Made by a program: the position numbers and the translations under genes. DNA of 25,058 nucleotides from Chromera velia (lineage: Eukaryota > Sar > Chromeraceae), in NCBI GenBank assembly GCA_018398765.1, contig JAHBMJ010001800.1:1-25058 (forward strand). The letters run 5' to 3'. The number at the start of each line of letters is the position of its first letter. Position 1 is the stretch's first letter. A model generated the notes under the pieces. That model was not told the origin of the DNA. It ran no database searches and saw only the letters and a program-made list of their open reading frames with translations. Positions 10,597-25,058 of the stretch are shown piece by piece.

Positions 10597-11279
10597 ATCG
10601 TATAATTATACTACAGGATTACAAGATTACATTATGTTTGGGGCCGGAGCCTTAGACCTGCATGTACCTGCATGCTAGTTATTTAACCCCCGCCTTGCAT
10701 CATATATTTATGCACATTACTCGATACACACCATGCACGCATACATGCAACGATACATCTCATCACGACACATGTATTTCTTGCCTTGCACTTTCATTTA
10801 GTCTTCAAACTATTGCAACTACTGACAAACATGGATACATTTGAATTACACTCCCGGGATAAGATTAAATTATGCTTAATTTTCTCTGACGAAGTGCGAG
10901 TGAAAGACAGAGTGACATAGGGCAGGGGACTGAGAGGTAGAGCGGTAGCATGCATCTTCTATTACTTTTGCAACCTTATGCCTCTGTGCAGAGCCTCTCT
11001 CTCTTACTCTTTTCATCTGATAAAGCATACCGATCAGATCTTCTACCTTGGAACACGGCTCTCTGTTTCCCTTCCCCTTCTCTTCTTTGTCGTGGGCTTC
11101 TGCGAGCTGTTCGGCAGTCACATCTTAAAAAGCATCCTGAAGTTCCTCTTTGCATCTCCCCCACACTCTTCGTCTCATCAAGATTCTTTTTATGAGTATG
11201 TTGATATAGTAGTCTGATTCATTGACTAAGAAGATGAACAGGGCCATTTTGTCAATTTTTCTATCCCCTCCTGACTTTC

Positions 11280-12660
11280 TTACACGCTTCGCTCTTTTGT
11301 CTCTCTCATGTGTCTACCTTTATGCCAGATAGCCAATGCATTCCTCCCTTTCCCATTCATGTACTGGGCATTCTGTAAGGATATGGACTTCATCTTCGAG
11401 GACTGAAATATCAAGTAAGTTGAAACAGAATGGACAAATTCATTTCTCAAGTGGCACTTTCTCTTCACCTTTGTGCGGCACTCTTCCTTTTGTGACAGCA
11501 ACCTCCCTGAACCTAAGTGCCACTTAAAAAAATATGATTAAGATGATCTCTATCTGCAGCATCGTTTTTTAAGAGACCGTCCACACCTGCGGCGTAGATG
11601 GTCAAGACACTGTCCAGATATGCGGCTTTGGCTTTCAAGACACCGTAAATGATCCGCGCCTGCAGCGCGGACTTTCAAGCTTATCCAAAAATGTGGCTTA
11701 AAGTTTTAAGTGGTAGTTAGATTCAGGGAGGTTGTGACAGCGAAGCTTCTTTTTCCAAGTCTGAATGCTGTTCTCCTTCTATGCATTAACTAGGGTGCTG
11801 GCTCAGTATCTAGGCTCAGTGTAGCAAAAGGGTTTTTTTCTAATTTCTTCTTCTCTGATGCATGCACAGAGTGCACTAGTGTTTCTTTCTACATTTTCTT
11901 CTTTCTCAAGGAAAGACCATAAATGAAGGCGATTTCCGTTTTGGACCCCTCTGTGCTAATCCGAAACCCCCTCGAACTGAGTCAGCCTCACCTGTTTTTC
12001 TCTCTTTCTTGTCTTGATTGTTTGTTCTACCTGTTTCTTAAACACTTTCTTCTTTCTCTTTTCGATCTCATCTACGTTTTTTTCTGTCTCTTGTTTCAAA
12101 AGAAGGCTGTTGGCCTGCCTGTGCTGGTGCTCTTCTGATCTCAAACGGGTGTTCACCTCTATCATACAGCGCTCTTCCACTCTCCTCTAAGTGGGGAAAG
12201 AAGTCATACGGATACATTTCCTTTCCTTTCAGTCTCAGACTGCTGTTTACTCCTCTCTGAACTGTATTAATCAACACATGGAAGACAGCCTGAGGGGATT
12301 TTTTTTTTTTCTTCAGAACAGCGGCCCCCCATGTCAGTGTCCGATCAGCTACCTCCAGCTCAATCGGAAGAAGATCCCCCTCTAAATACATTGATACAAC
12401 ACTTTTTTTTTCTTATATGTCTAGCACCCCATCAGTCACCCACCTCACAAACCTTCTTTGTAGCTGGTTGAATTTGTTAAAACTTTTTTTTGTTCCCCTG
12501 TGGATTTCATAGCCATATAGCCAAACTGCCTTGACTGTCTGTTTGAACCACTTAAAACAAATACTCGAGGGCAGCTCACCTGTGACTGCTATCTTTACTT
12601 TTAAGGAGTAGAAAGCTCTTTCTGTCTTTGTGTATCTTTTATCCATCATCTTTTCTATCG
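11280..12660 (-). mobile_element. Decayed non-LTR retrotransposon (LINE), C-terminal part
   Basis: Read on the minus strand, 12660-12413 encodes a segment typical of the region after the reverse transcriptase core in LINEs, including RAFYSLKVKI, an AVWLYGYEIHRG block (compare the family's LLYGSE-W) and FNQLQRRFVRWVTDGVLD. After a stop and frameshift at an A-run (about 12400), 12385-12070 continues with YLEGDLLPIELE and charged sequence. Near 11430-11350 a C-x2-C-x13-H-x4-C zinc motif appears (ICPFCFNLLD, then EDEVHILTECP), the usual LINE C-terminal finger, after GRVPHKGEEKVPLEK. The copy lacks the endonuclease and catalytic palm, has several stops and frameshifts and is split by a MITE, so it is dead. 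The 5' truncation is near 12660; the 3' end is unclear and may reach about 10870. Confidence 0.72.
11500..11733. mobile_element. MITE-like DNA element with inverted ends and 8-bp target duplication
   Basis: A 234-bp element begins AACCTCCCTGAACCTAAGTG and ends with the inverted counterpart TTAGATTCAGGGAGGTT. The terminal inverted repeats match over about 29 bp with three mismatches. It is flanked by identical direct repeats GTGACAGC at 11492-11499 and 11734-11741; a ninth base (T) also matches, so the duplication is 8-9 bp. An 8-bp duplication is typical of hAT elements and 8-10 bp of Mutator-like ones, so the superfamily is undecided. No open frame of note is inside. It sits within the LINE remnant, just before the zinc-motif segment, and so inserted after the LINE. 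Confidence 0.85.
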
Positions 12661-13393
12661 AACTATATATACCTAGTATAATATACCATAACCTAGGCTA
12701 GGACCTAGGGCCTTAGACAGTGATAACCTATACTATATAATCGTGATACCTAGCATCATACATAAACATTGTGCCTAGCATTATGCTCTTATAGATGTAA
12801 TGCTAGATGTAACTTAATTAGTTCAATGTAGTATTGACCTCAACCACCTATGAGCCCTCCATGTCTTCCTACGACCTTGCATTTTCCATAAGGAGCGGCT
12901 GATCGTCACTCCTCCTATCCGAGTGCTGCCGCTGCCACTGCCCCTCCCTCAACGCTTACTCTTCGCATCTCTCCCCTGGTGCCCCGCATGCAGGCACCCG
13001 CTGGCTGCTCTGTGGTGCGTTGCCTGCATTCTTGCCTTCATATATATGCACACCTGCCCGTATGGCAGATGTAATGATAAATCATGTATAGTTAATATAA
13101 TAAGTTTTTTTAAAACGTTTTCTAAAAAATTTTATGATGAGATATTTATTTTTCAAAAATATTTTTTGAACTCTCCTACAATTAATAATTAATCACTTTT
13201 AAAAAAATTAAATTAGTTACTGTAGTAATAATATAATAATATAGTTAGTGCAACATCGGGTAAAAGTTGGAGTAAAATTGTACTCTAACTGTTTTTCTAC
13301 TGATCGGATCTAGCATCGGGTCTAATATCGATCATACATCTAGAGAGCTAGGCCCACTCAAAAATGAAAAAAGGCCTAGAAAAAGGCTTTCCA
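12661..13393. other. AT-rich spacer between LINE and LTR element
   Basis: 12661-12870 is AT-rich with repeated CCTAG words, including a palindromic CCTAGGCTAGGACCTAGG stretch near 12692-12710. 12880-13060 is a short GC-richer block without a recognisable gene. 13080-13260 is very AT-rich with T-runs. Two ATCGGGT words near 13255 and 13315 resemble each other. Nothing here supports a gene. Confidence 0.5.
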
Positions 13394-13682
13394 TATTGTA
13401 TATCAGCTAGACTCCTAACATAAGCAGTCTCGGCATAGTATAACAAATCTATGGATCGTGGTCATGTGAGACTGTTAGTCAGGACATCAGCTAGAACAGA
13501 GGACTTCATTCCATCAAATCGGATCAGTCAGGAAAACAATCACAGAGGGGACTGTGTTCAACCTGAATTATTGCTACGCATGCTATAGATAGAATAAATG
13601 GAGGATGCCCGCACCGCGCAGGGAGGGGTATATTAGGTCCACCAGGGCATCTGTGTGGGACGCTTTAAGGCGGAACACAACA
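13394..13682 (-). repeat. 3' LTR of the TRIM-like element
   Basis: Same length as the 5' LTR, with about 44 differences of which about 39 are transitions by hand count. Its outer end begins TATTGTAT on +, so the terminal TG has decayed to TA. The inner end keeps ACACAACA. Confidence 0.85.
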
Positions 13683-13686
13683 CACA

Positions 13687-13709
13687 TTCCCTTTGTCTTT
13701 TTCTTTTTG
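13687..13709 (-). other. Polypurine tract of the TRIM-like element
   Basis: On the minus strand this reads AAAAAGAAAAAGACAAAGGG and neighbouring purines, ending four bases before the 3' LTR. Position and composition match a plus-strand priming site in LTR elements. Confidence 0.7.
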
Positions 13710-14105
13710 ATTTCATGGACTCATGGGGACCTCCAATGGTCGCAAACAGTACTAACACCAGTACTGTTGCCACCATGGTCGCTTGTTAAACGCGTGGTGT
13801 GCAATCATTGTAGCCTAGCATTACAGCAGGTCTTGGATCGTCTTCAGGGCCTGAGGCTGAGGCTGAAGTGCGGAAGGGTCAATCTACCTTAAGCTAGCAA
13901 TCCACACGTAAGAAAGCAGCAGACGAGTAGACCCGTCTGCTTCTAGTACTTTGGAAATTGCGTCTTTTTTCTCTGTGTTGAGAGAACCTTGATAGAATCT
14001 CTGATCCCTAGACAGATCCAGTCCGGCACCGTGTTGGGATCCGGGATTAGTTTCGATCCTACACAGACCATTGGAATCAGATAGGAGGTTTGCGAGGGGT
14101 CGGAT

Positions 14106-14118
14106 GGCTCTACTACCA
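14106..14118 (-). other. Primer-binding site, initiator-Met tRNA type
   Basis: Minus-strand TGGTAGTAGAGCC directly abuts the LTR end at 14119. Canonical initiator-Met sites in Copia/TRIM elements read TGGTATCAGAGCC; two bases differ. This fixes the element's orientation. Confidence 0.8.
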
Positions 14119-14407
14119 TGTTGTATACTAGCTAGACTCCTAATACAGGCAGTCTAGGCATAGTACAATAAATCTATGTATTGTGGTCATATAAGATTAT
14201 CAGTTAGGACATCAGCTAGAACAGAGGACTTCATTCCATTGAATCGGATCAGTCAGGAAAACAACCACAGAGGGGACTATGTTCAACCTGAATTATTGCT
14301 GCGTATGCTGTGGATGGAATAAATGGAGGAGGCCCGCACCACATACGGAGGGGCATGTCGGATCCGCCGGGGTATATGTGTGGGACGCTCTAAGATGGAA
14401 TACAACA
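14119..14407 (-). repeat. 5' LTR of the TRIM-like element
   Basis: This is the better preserved LTR, with intact TG...CA ends inside an 8-bp inverted pair (TGTTGTAT/ATACAACA). It aligns to the other LTR without gaps over 289 bp. It is assigned as the 5' LTR because the primer-binding site abuts its inner edge on the minus strand. Confidence 0.85.
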
Positions 14408-15338
14408 CCCCATATGAAAAAAAATAAAAATTTTTCACCATAATACAGGCAGATATCAGATAGCCCGGACCTTCCTAGGAGGATCCCTGGCTCCTGAAGA
14501 AGCCTTCGTTAACCACCTGGGGGTTTTGGTTTGCTCCTAGAACACACGCTCACACCCACGATTCCCCCCGGAAGAGAACAGACATAAGTTTAAGAAAAGC
14601 CGACTAGAGAGCCGATAAGCCCGCCTACTGAACCCTACCTAAAATATGGTAAGGACCAGCAAGCGCAGCCGCGGAACTCGCTTAAACCTAGGCTTAAACC
14701 GGAACTGAGAAGGCTCTCCACGTGGGGCCCATTTGAATCAGCAGATAGCCTCTGCAGTCAACGGTGCGAGTGTGTGTCTTTTAATATGGATGGTTGATTG
14801 ATTGACAACCCCTGAAGGGCGGGAAGCAGCATCTTTATAGCATTATTCGTTGCAATAAACATAAACCGTTTAATCATCTTATGATTTTTTTAAAAAAGTA
14901 ATTATTTAAAATCGATTTTTAACTTTCTTTTTTTCTTTTTTTTTTTGTTTTTCTAAAGTAGTTTCTAAACAATACTTGTGCATTGTGCAATACCCATGCA
15001 ACACCCCAAACAACAGTTGTTCACGTATTATTCTAGAAAATTAAAAAAAAAAAACTAATTAGGTTTTTAGCTCAATTTTCTTCTTTTTTTTCTTTTGATA
15101 TGGGGAGCCTACCTAGAGAAGAACATCTTATGCAGGAATTATAACAATTCCATTGTTATCTATAACCGGGGGCCTAACCTTTACACTACATGTAAATATA
15201 AATTATTATATAATTAGGACTACAAAGTATGTAGTTGGCTGCGGCAGTGCTGAAAAGCAATCTAAAACTTGAAGATAATTTGTGAATTCTATTACATGTG
15301 TTGCAAAAAGTTTGTGACTTGTGAAGTCGCAGTCCTAG
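14408..15338. other. AT-rich spacer, no gene seen
   Basis: 14440-14830 is of mixed composition with a small inverted pair (GAGAGCC near 14606, GGCTCTC near 14711) and no recognisable RNA gene. 14830-15240 is strongly AT-rich with poly-A and poly-T runs. No coding frame of note is present on either strand. Confidence 0.5.
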
Positions 15339-15436
15339 GTCGCAGTCACTATAGCGCCTAGTATAGCGCAGTCACGGAGAAGGCTAGGAAAGAAGTCGCA
15401 GTCACTAGCGCAGTCACGGAGAAGGTTAGGAAAGAA
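15339..15436 (+). repeat. Two-copy imperfect tandem repeat
   Basis: Copy 1 (15339-15394, 56 bp) and copy 2 (15395-15436, 42 bp) both start GTCGCAGTCACT and end CGGAGAAGGYTAGGAAAGAA. Copy 1 has 14 extra bases, CTATAGCGCCTAGT-like, in the middle. A partial start (GAAGTCGCAGTCC) precedes them at about 15323. The block sits at the boundary between the AT-rich island and the proteasome gene's 3' flank. Confidence 0.8.
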
Positions 15437-16126
15437 GCAATGCTACGAAAGCGAAGCAAACGCACAGCGAACATTCGCGTACAGCATATCAGAAGTAAGG
15501 ACAGAACGAGGGTCAGTTGCCCTCCAGGCCCCCTAGCTGCAAAAACCACCGCTGTACCCGTGGCTACTACCCGACCCATGCCCCCCTTTTTAATTCTTCG
15601 TGCGTGGTCTTCGCAGTTTCTTCCCATGTCTGCTCGATCGCTGTCTCAAGCAAGTTCTTCCTCTTCCCGTGCTTTCTTCCTCAATTTCCCCCCCCGTCTC
15701 GCACACAGCCGTACGCGCTCCGTCCCTCGACAGAAAGCCGAAGGAAGGAAGGAAGGAAGAGTAAGAAGAAGAGGATCGGACGGAAGGAGGAGAGACAAAT
15801 CCCACCCGCTACAGTTTTGCCCAAGAGAACCCCATGCCCTTTTCCCCCCTTTTGTTCCTTCCGATATTTCCTTCCTTCCTTCCTTCCGTCCATCAATCCA
15901 TGCGTGCACCTTTCTTTCCCACCCCCCTTCAGATCGAACAGACAAATCCACCCATGCACCGATCGATCCATCTTTTCGGCCCCGCTATAAATCAACCGAC
16001 CGAATACGCAACCCAAACAGACAGACTGCATGACTGCACGCACAACCAACCAACCAACCAACCAACCAACCAACAATTCAAGGAGCAGAAGAGAGGGCAG
16101 AAGACCAGGCCTTTCCCTGGCCTCTG
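15437..16126. other. 3' flank of the proteasome gene
   Basis: This lies downstream of the proteasome stop codon at 16127-16129 (minus strand), and its right part should be 3' UTR. It is rich in GGAA/TTCC, CCAT and CAAC repeats. Long frames on both strands translate to repeat-derived sequence with no family signature. I could not place a polyadenylation signal. Confidence 0.45.
16042..16075 (+). repeat. (CCAA)n microsatellite
   Basis: Eight CCAA units in the presumed 3' UTR or flank of the proteasome gene, about 50 bp past its stop codon. Confidence 0.9.
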
Positions 16127-21854
<5,728 letters not shown>

Positions 21855-22843
21855 ATGCTTGTCAGGGAGAGTGCAGACCTGGCTGCTGAGAGGGACAGGG
21901 CTGGCATCCGAGAAGTTTGGGCAGACAATTTAGGTCAGCGGGCCTGAGAGTGTATTTAGTGCGTCTTTCTGTCTCCTCCAGTTTGATGGCCGTGACGTAA
22001 GAGGAGCCTGAGAGAGGTTGGGTTTCGGAGGTGACTGTGATTGATGCGTGTGTTTGTGCGAGATGCGGGCGATCCACATGCGTCATTGTGTCTGAGTGGG
22101 TCCTTGTTGCGTTTCTGTCTGGGTCAATGTTAACTCAATTCATCGCATGTTGGTTTATTTTAATTGTATGCTCTTGAAGTCTGTTCTGTGTGTGTTCCCC
22201 TGAGGCGCATTTTTTGCTTCAAATCTAGCGAACGCGTGCACTTTCTTTCCGTGTTTACAGACTGTCGGTTGTTTCTTCCTTTTCGAAGCTGCCGTGTTGT
22301 TTCACCTTCTGTGGCTGCCTTCTTTCTTCGCCGTCTCCTTTTACTTTACTTGTCTTCCCTTCGTTCGGCTGATGGAACAATGCTGTCGGCCTTCAGTGTT
22401 GCCCAGTCGTGTTTCTGTTTTTTGCCTCCCGCTTGCCTGAATGATCCCTCCAACGCAATTCTAATGATTTTGGATGCATGCGCTCTGACTCGTGCAGCTG
22501 AAGAGTTTGCAAAGATCCAAAATGTGGTCGACGACTTTCCTTACATTGCCATGGTCAGTCAGGCAGGCAGACAGACATGCATGCACGCAGTGACATTTGA
22601 ATAAATATGGTGAAAACAGGTAGAATTATGAACGTAGAAGAGTGCGTTGCCAAAAACTGCTGACATTCCGGTTGACAATAACTGTCGATTGTCTGCTCCT
22701 TTCCTACCACAGTTGTTACCTTTTTGCATCCGTGGTCCTCCATGCATGCGCCACATACACGCACAAGCACCAGACACGAAGATGCGCTGCGGCTACTGCC
22801 AGACATGTATCACCCCTGACCCGTGCTTCTTCCATCCGCACGT

Positions 22844-22881
<38 letters not shown>

Positions 22882-23016
22882 AGAGAGACGCAAGCCCACA
22901 TAAAGAGAGTCACGGCCTCATACAGGTACATACGCCGTAATGCGCCAGCAGACACACTCGCAAGCGCACAGTTTCCCCACACGGATGCACACACGCACAC
23001 ACACATACACACAGGC

Positions 23017-23052
<36 letters not shown>

Positions 23053-25058
23053 CAAATTCCAGCTTTTCTCTTGTCCGGTTGTCCGCCGGCGTTTCGCTCG
23101 TGATTACCTTCGACTGACTGCTGGTGGATGAATGAACGAACCAACGCAGAGCCGCAGCCATTGATCCATCATGAATGCTTGCATGATCGAATGAATCAAA
23201 AAAAGCAGGACACTGAGTTCCCTGGAATCGTGGCTCGGCCCACGGGTTTGTTGGAGGGTCGGGACGCTGAGTACCAGTTCAACGTGATGAAATGCAACGT
23301 GGACCTGCTGAAGGTGATCCAATTGGGACTGACGTTTGCCGACTCCCTCGGTAACCTCTCCCCCGGAACCTCGACATGGCAGTTCAACTTCAAGTTTGAT
23401 CTCGAGTCAGTCAGTCTTTTTTTTTTGTTTACTTTGATACATTCAGTCAGTCAGTCAGTCAGTCAGTTAATCAATCAATCAGTCAGTCAGTCAGTCAGGG
23501 CTTTTCTTTCTATCTTTCTTGCTTTCTTTCTGCAGTTTACATTCACTTAGACTCAGGCAGGCACTGGAAGAGATAACCGTCTCTCTTCTTTCTGCATTCA
23601 TGTACGATCGAGTTCTAGGGAGATTCAGTCCAAGGCTTTCATTGTTTTTGAGCGGCCGAGGGAGGCGGAAGGTTCTTCTTTCTCAGTTTCCATCTGTGTG
23701 TGATTGGAGAGGAAGTATCTGCACGGAAATGCGGAGAGAGGACGAGCTTTCGCTGCGTGTTCGCCTCCCCCTTATGGTTTCGACAGACGTTTCTCTCACT
23801 GCTCTCTCTTAATTGTCTCCTTTGTACTAATCCCTCTTCTGTGATGCTGCACTTGCACTGCACTGCAGATCGGATCTGTATGCAGAGGACTCGATCCAAT
23901 TCCTGAAGAATTCTGGAGTGGATTTCGAGGCCCATAAGGAGAAGGGTATCTCTGCTCAAGACTTCGGGGAACTGCTCGTGGCTTCCGGTCTTGTTTTGAA
24001 CTCGGAGGCGAAGTGGATCTCCTTCCACGGGAGTTTCGATTTTGGGTATTTACTCAAGATCCTCACCTGCACCAGTCTGCCCCTATCAGAGGCTGAGTTC
24101 TTCTCTCTGCTCCATGAGTTCTTTCCTGCACTGTACGATGTCAAGTTCCTCATCATGTCGACAGACGCAGATAAACTGAAACTGTCGGGTGGATTCTCCC
24201 TTCAGAAAATCGCAGAGCACCTCGACGTGAGTCCATCTTCCTCTCGATCTCCTTTTTTTCTTCGCACTTTCTTTCTTGCACGTTCCCCTTTGCTTCAGTC
24301 AGACTGTTTCGGAAGGTGTGTGCGCAGTCACTCAGGTAAGTCATCCGATGAGAGAAGTGCGACGGCACTGTGAGGGAAGACTTAGTCGCCGTTTCCAGTC
24401 GATCCATGCGTAGTTAGATCACCCCCCGTGTTGCCCCCCCGCTGTGGGGTTTTTCGTTTCTAATTCGCTGTTGGCATGAGGTCTTCTCGTTCTTCCTTCT
24501 ATCCCAAACCTGCGTTACTGTATAGAGTCATTCCTTCACTTTAACGTCTTGATTCTGTTTAATTGCATGTGTTTTGTGGTGGGAGGGTATGTGTGCGTGC
24601 AGGTGACAAGAGTCGGGTCTCAACACACGGCAGGGTCTGACTCTCTGGTCACGTGCTCGACGTTCTTTGCGTTGATGCGAAATTATTTCGACAACCAGAT
24701 CGATGATGGCAGATTCTCTGGAATGCTCTACGGTCTCGGACCTGGAGTTCAGCAGACACAACAGCAGCAGGGGGGGTTCACGCCGGGGCACGGACCCTCT
24801 GCAGGGGGGATGTCCGTCTCCGTCTCCCCCATGCACATCCCCTTTTCCCCGTCTCCCACTCCCGGACTCGCTGACACCCATCTCCGTCTCTCTGCGGAAT
24901 CCCTCGGGGGTGCCCCTGGGTCTGTGGGACGCCGCCCCCTCTCCCAGGCTTCCTTCTCTCGGAGCGGCTCGCCCCACGAGCACCAAGAGGGGAGCGAGCA
25001 CGCTCACCATATCGGGATGGGCGTCAGCGTTACTCCGCCTGCGCACCGGTCCCAAGAG
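21855..25058 (+). CDS. CAF1: CAF1/POP2 (CNOT7-like) deadenylase, 3' truncated by window
   Basis: Exons are 21855-21933, 22498-22553, 23209-23405, 23869-24226 and 24603 to the window edge, joining in frame to at least 382 aa. The product is the DEDDh 3'-5' exoribonuclease of the CCR4-NOT complex, which shortens mRNA poly(A) tails in the cytoplasm. Family blocks run in order: REVWADNL (19-26), DTEFPG (46-51), GTSTWQFNFKF, WISFHGSFDFGYL (160-172), YDVKFL and QHTAGSDSL (237-245). The expected catalytic residues are present: D46, E48, D168, H238 and D243. The start ATG at 21855 (CAAAATGC) begins MLVRESADLAAERDRAG just before the conserved core; the frame is open upstream only to a stop at 21747, and no other ATG fits. 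Beyond LYGLGPG the protein carries a Q/G/S/P-rich extension of over 100 residues absent from the 285-aa human CNOT7. Its end lies outside the window. Confidence 0.96.
22848..22889 (+). repeat. (CA)n-(GA)n microsatellite in CAF1 intron 2
   Basis: About 15 CA units followed by a short GA run, within intron 22554-23208. Confidence 0.9.
22988..23049 (+). repeat. (CA)n and (GA)n microsatellites in CAF1 intron 2
   Basis: An interrupted CA array followed by a 29-bp perfect GA tract (23021-23049) in the same intron. Confidence 0.9.
23443..23498 (+). repeat. (CAGT)n microsatellite in CAF1 intron 3
   Basis: TCAG/CAGT units interrupted by TAATCAATCAATC. The same tetramer forms the donor of this intron (GTCAGTCAGTC at 23406), so the array looks like an expansion or copy of donor-like sequence 40 bp downstream. 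Confidence 0.9.

Larger units (their letters stand above)
13394..14407 (-). mobile_element. TRIM-like LTR mini-retrotransposon, 1,014 bp
   Basis: Two direct repeats of exactly 289 bp (13394-13682 and 14119-14407) bracket 436 bp of internal DNA. The right copy starts TGTTGTAT and ends ATACAACA, the TG...CA inverted ends of an LTR. On the minus strand, immediately inside the right (5') LTR, lies TGGTAGTAGAGCC (14118-14106), matching the initiator-Met tRNA primer site TGGTATCAGAGCC of many Copia-type elements at 11 of 13 bases. A purine tract (13709-13687 read on minus) precedes the left (3') LTR. The interior is too short for gag-pol and has no recognisable retroviral-type domain, so this is a non-autonomous element or a deletion relic. 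The LTRs are roughly 85% identical, so the insertion is old. No clear 5-bp target duplication survives. Confidence 0.85.

Noticed and set aside
14440-14760. Possible structured RNA gene (tRNA or snRNA)
   Set aside because: No tRNA A/B boxes, cloverleaf or snRNA motif could be found; only a 7-bp inverted pair is present.

Overview
This is nuclear DNA from an intron-rich unicellular eukaryote. The best guess is an alveolate, probably a chromerid alga of the Chromera/Vitrella kind. Evidence is a CCCH zinc-finger protein of a type I associate with dinoflagellates, apicomplexans and chromerids, spliceosomal introns of 175-902 nt, abundant microsatellites and eukaryotic transposon remnants. No bacterial operons, tRNA, rRNA or CRISPR array were seen. 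The taxon is inference.

Three protein-coding genes can be supported. (1) A CCCH zinc-finger protein on + at about 1073-2903, 5' end unresolved, with one intron inside the zinc finger. (2) The 20S proteasome subunit alpha type-7 (alpha4) on -, complete, seven exons between 20438 and 16127, 244 aa. (3) The CAF1/POP2 (CNOT7-like) deadenylase of the CCR4-NOT complex on +, five exons from 21855 running off the right edge. Genes 2 and 3 are divergent and share a 1.4 kb intergenic region. All three models were assembled by joining exons at GT-AG sites that restore frame and, for 2 and 3, family sequence.

Layout: 1-660 carries a 60-bp tandem duplication and several copies of a CTTTCCGGGGCC motif that recurs only upstream of the other two genes. 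1073-2903 is the zinc-finger gene. 2904-9990 is about 7 kb packed with simple repeats and no recognisable gene. 10.0-15.3 kb is a more AT-rich island of transposon debris: a decayed LINE with a nested MITE, and a 1,014-bp LTR mini-element (TRIM-like) with two equal 289-bp LTRs, a primer-binding site and a polypurine tract. 15339-15436 is a short tandem repeat, then comes the proteasome 3' flank and gene.

Functionally, the right half pairs two housekeeping degradation functions, protein turnover (proteasome) and mRNA turnover (deadenylation). The zinc-finger protein may bind RNA, but that is inference. No prokaryote-style defence or biosynthetic system is present. The most unusual signals are splice donors built from tandem GTCR tetranucleotides, the shared upstream motif, and the transition-biased decay between the two LTRs.
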